64,000 nt of DNA. Source: Paenibacillus sp. FSL H7-0331 (GTDB taxonomy: Bacteria; Bacillota; Bacilli; Paenibacillales; NBRC-103111). Within the stretch, counting starts at the first letter, position 1, and each line of letters opens with the position of its first letter. This document shows positions 63,341 to 64,000 of this stretch, in pieces. The stretch is from positions 1-64,000 of the forward strand of contig NZ_MRTH01000019.1 of assembly GCF_001956045.1 (NCBI RefSeq). The letters run 5' to 3'. The notes beneath the pieces are model-generated. The model searched no databases, was not told the DNA's origin, and saw only the letters and a program-made list of their open reading frames with translations. Both the position numbers and the translations under genes were made by a program.

Positions 63341-64000
63341 ATGGCTAAGAAAAAGCCAAGTATCGTAATCTCCATAAGATTGGACGATACGGCACTTCAA
63401 GCGGTGGACCTGCTCGTTGATTCAGGATTGGAGACCAATCGATCGAGGGCTGTTTCTCACTTTGTCAATGTTGGTATTCAATCTTCGGAGAAACTGTTGC
63501 GCAGGGCTCAACTCCTTGCTGACAACGTTCAGCAATTGCGCAATGAGATGGTCGAGGCCGTTAAGCTGAATAACCTTGAGAAGGTTGCCCAACTGATTCA
63601 TCAGGATTCTACGCTCGTGAACGCTACGAATAGCAAGGGAGAAACGGCTGTTCTAATGGCTGCCTACATGCGTGCGAACGATATCAAAGAGCTGCTTATC
63701 GACAACGGTGCAGAGCTCGATGTGTTTGAAGCTTCGGTGGTCGGTAGCACAGGGCGGGTTAAGGAATTGCTCGAGCAATCACCCGAGCTCATCTCCGCAT
63801 ATAGTCCAGATGGATTTATGCCGCTGTCGATGGCAGCGCATTTTGGAAATGAGGAAATTGTCAAATTGCTACTCGAACTGGGTGCAGACGTAAATGCCAG
63901 GAGCAAGGATGGGAGTCTGAACAACACGGCGATCCATGCTGCGATTCTCGGCAACTACGAGCATATCATTAAGCTGCTGATCAGCCATGGCGCAGATGTC
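63341..64000 (+). CDS. RHH-ankyrin fusion protein, truncated by the window end
   Basis: A frame of 220 codons still open at 64000. Residues 1-45 (MAKKKPSIVISIRLDDTALQ, then TNRSRAVSHFVNVGIQSS) form a ribbon-helix-helix closely matching the 100-aa protein at 26321. A short helical linker (about 50-85) leads into ankyrin repeats: KGETAVLMAAYMRANDIKEL at about 95, a divergent repeat at about 128, DGFMPLSMAAHFGNEEIVKL at about 153 and TAIHAAILGNYEHIIKLL at about 190. GGAGG lies 6 bases before the ATG. RHH fused to ankyrin suggests a DNA-binding protein whose activity is set by protein-protein contact. Confidence 0.8.
   Translation, partial: MAKKKPSIVISIRLDDTALQAVDLLVDSGLETNRSRAVSHFVNVGIQSSEKLLRRAQLLADNVQQLRNEMVEAVKLNNLEKVAQLIHQDSTLVNATNSKGETAVLMAAYMRANDIKELLIDNGAELDVFEASVVGSTGRVKELLEQSPELISAYSPDGFMPLSMAAHFGNEEIVKLLLELGADVNARSKDGSLNNTAIHAAILGNYEHIIKLLISHGADV

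Noticed and set aside
1..64000. CRISPR arrays, tRNA or rRNA genes, insertion sequences, prophage or toxin-antitoxin loci
   Set aside because: No spaced repeats, cloverleaf sequences, transposases, integrases or phage genes were seen. The two RHH proteins lack a toxin partner beside them.

Overview
The window looks like chromosomal DNA of an endospore-forming Bacillota, most likely a Paenibacillus or close relative. The evidence is an S-layer-homology protein, a GerA-type spore germination operon, a YheC/D-type spore-coat ATP-grasp protein, YesN/YesM two-component genes with Lpl-type sugar ABC importers, lipobox lipoproteins, frequent TTG/GTG starts with strong GGAGG ribosome sites, and many LacI, DeoR, GntR, PadR, MarR and TetR regulators. 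No rRNA, tRNA, CRISPR array, insertion sequence or prophage was seen.

Layout: 0.2-9.7 kb holds single genes: an S-layer protein, BluB, a GC-rich phospholipase D-like protein that looks transferred, an anchored amidohydrolase, SelO, a DinB-family protein and a Met-rich lipoprotein. 9.8-19.9 kb is carbohydrate catabolism: an AraR-like GntR regulator divergent from a GH38 alpha-mannosidase, then a six-gene operon (class I aldolase, Gfo/Idh/MocA oxidoreductase, PfkB kinase, D-lyxose/mannose isomerase, DUF4432, DeoR). 20-26.1 kb has a chemoreceptor and a ger operon with an extra small membrane ORF. 26.3-34 kb has a ribbon-helix-helix (RHH) protein, a YesN/YesM pair and an Lpl-type importer. 34-40.4 kb has small housekeeping genes, a uvrA 3' remnant and two MFS exporters next to Lrp and PadR regulators. 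40.7-46.8 kb is a LacI-controlled sugar importer with a cytoplasmic sulfatase. 46.9-58.1 kb is an acyl-CoA cluster with its own LacI regulator. 58.3-64 kb holds small regulator/target pairs and a truncated RHH-ankyrin gene.

The most unusual unit is 46.87-58.2 kb. It encodes EtfB, EtfA, a membrane Fe-S ETF:menaquinone oxidoreductase-like protein, a CaiB/BaiF CoA-transferase, a Gfo/Idh/MocA oxidoreductase, an acyl-CoA dehydrogenase with Asp where the catalytic Glu normally sits, a YdiF-type CoA-transferase and an enoyl-CoA hydratase. Palindromes centred on ACCGGT lie over the start regions of two TTGACA-N17 promoters in this cluster and upstream of the LacI gene. This suggests a sugar-type repressor controlling an acyl-CoA oxidation route whose substrate is unknown. 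A second novelty is a pair of RHH paralogues 37 kb apart, one alone and one fused to ankyrin repeats, that share the same operator-like motif just upstream of their start codons. Several other regulator/target pairs also have matching palindromes readable directly in the sequence: LacI/importer, MarR/FAD enzyme and TetR/membrane proteins.
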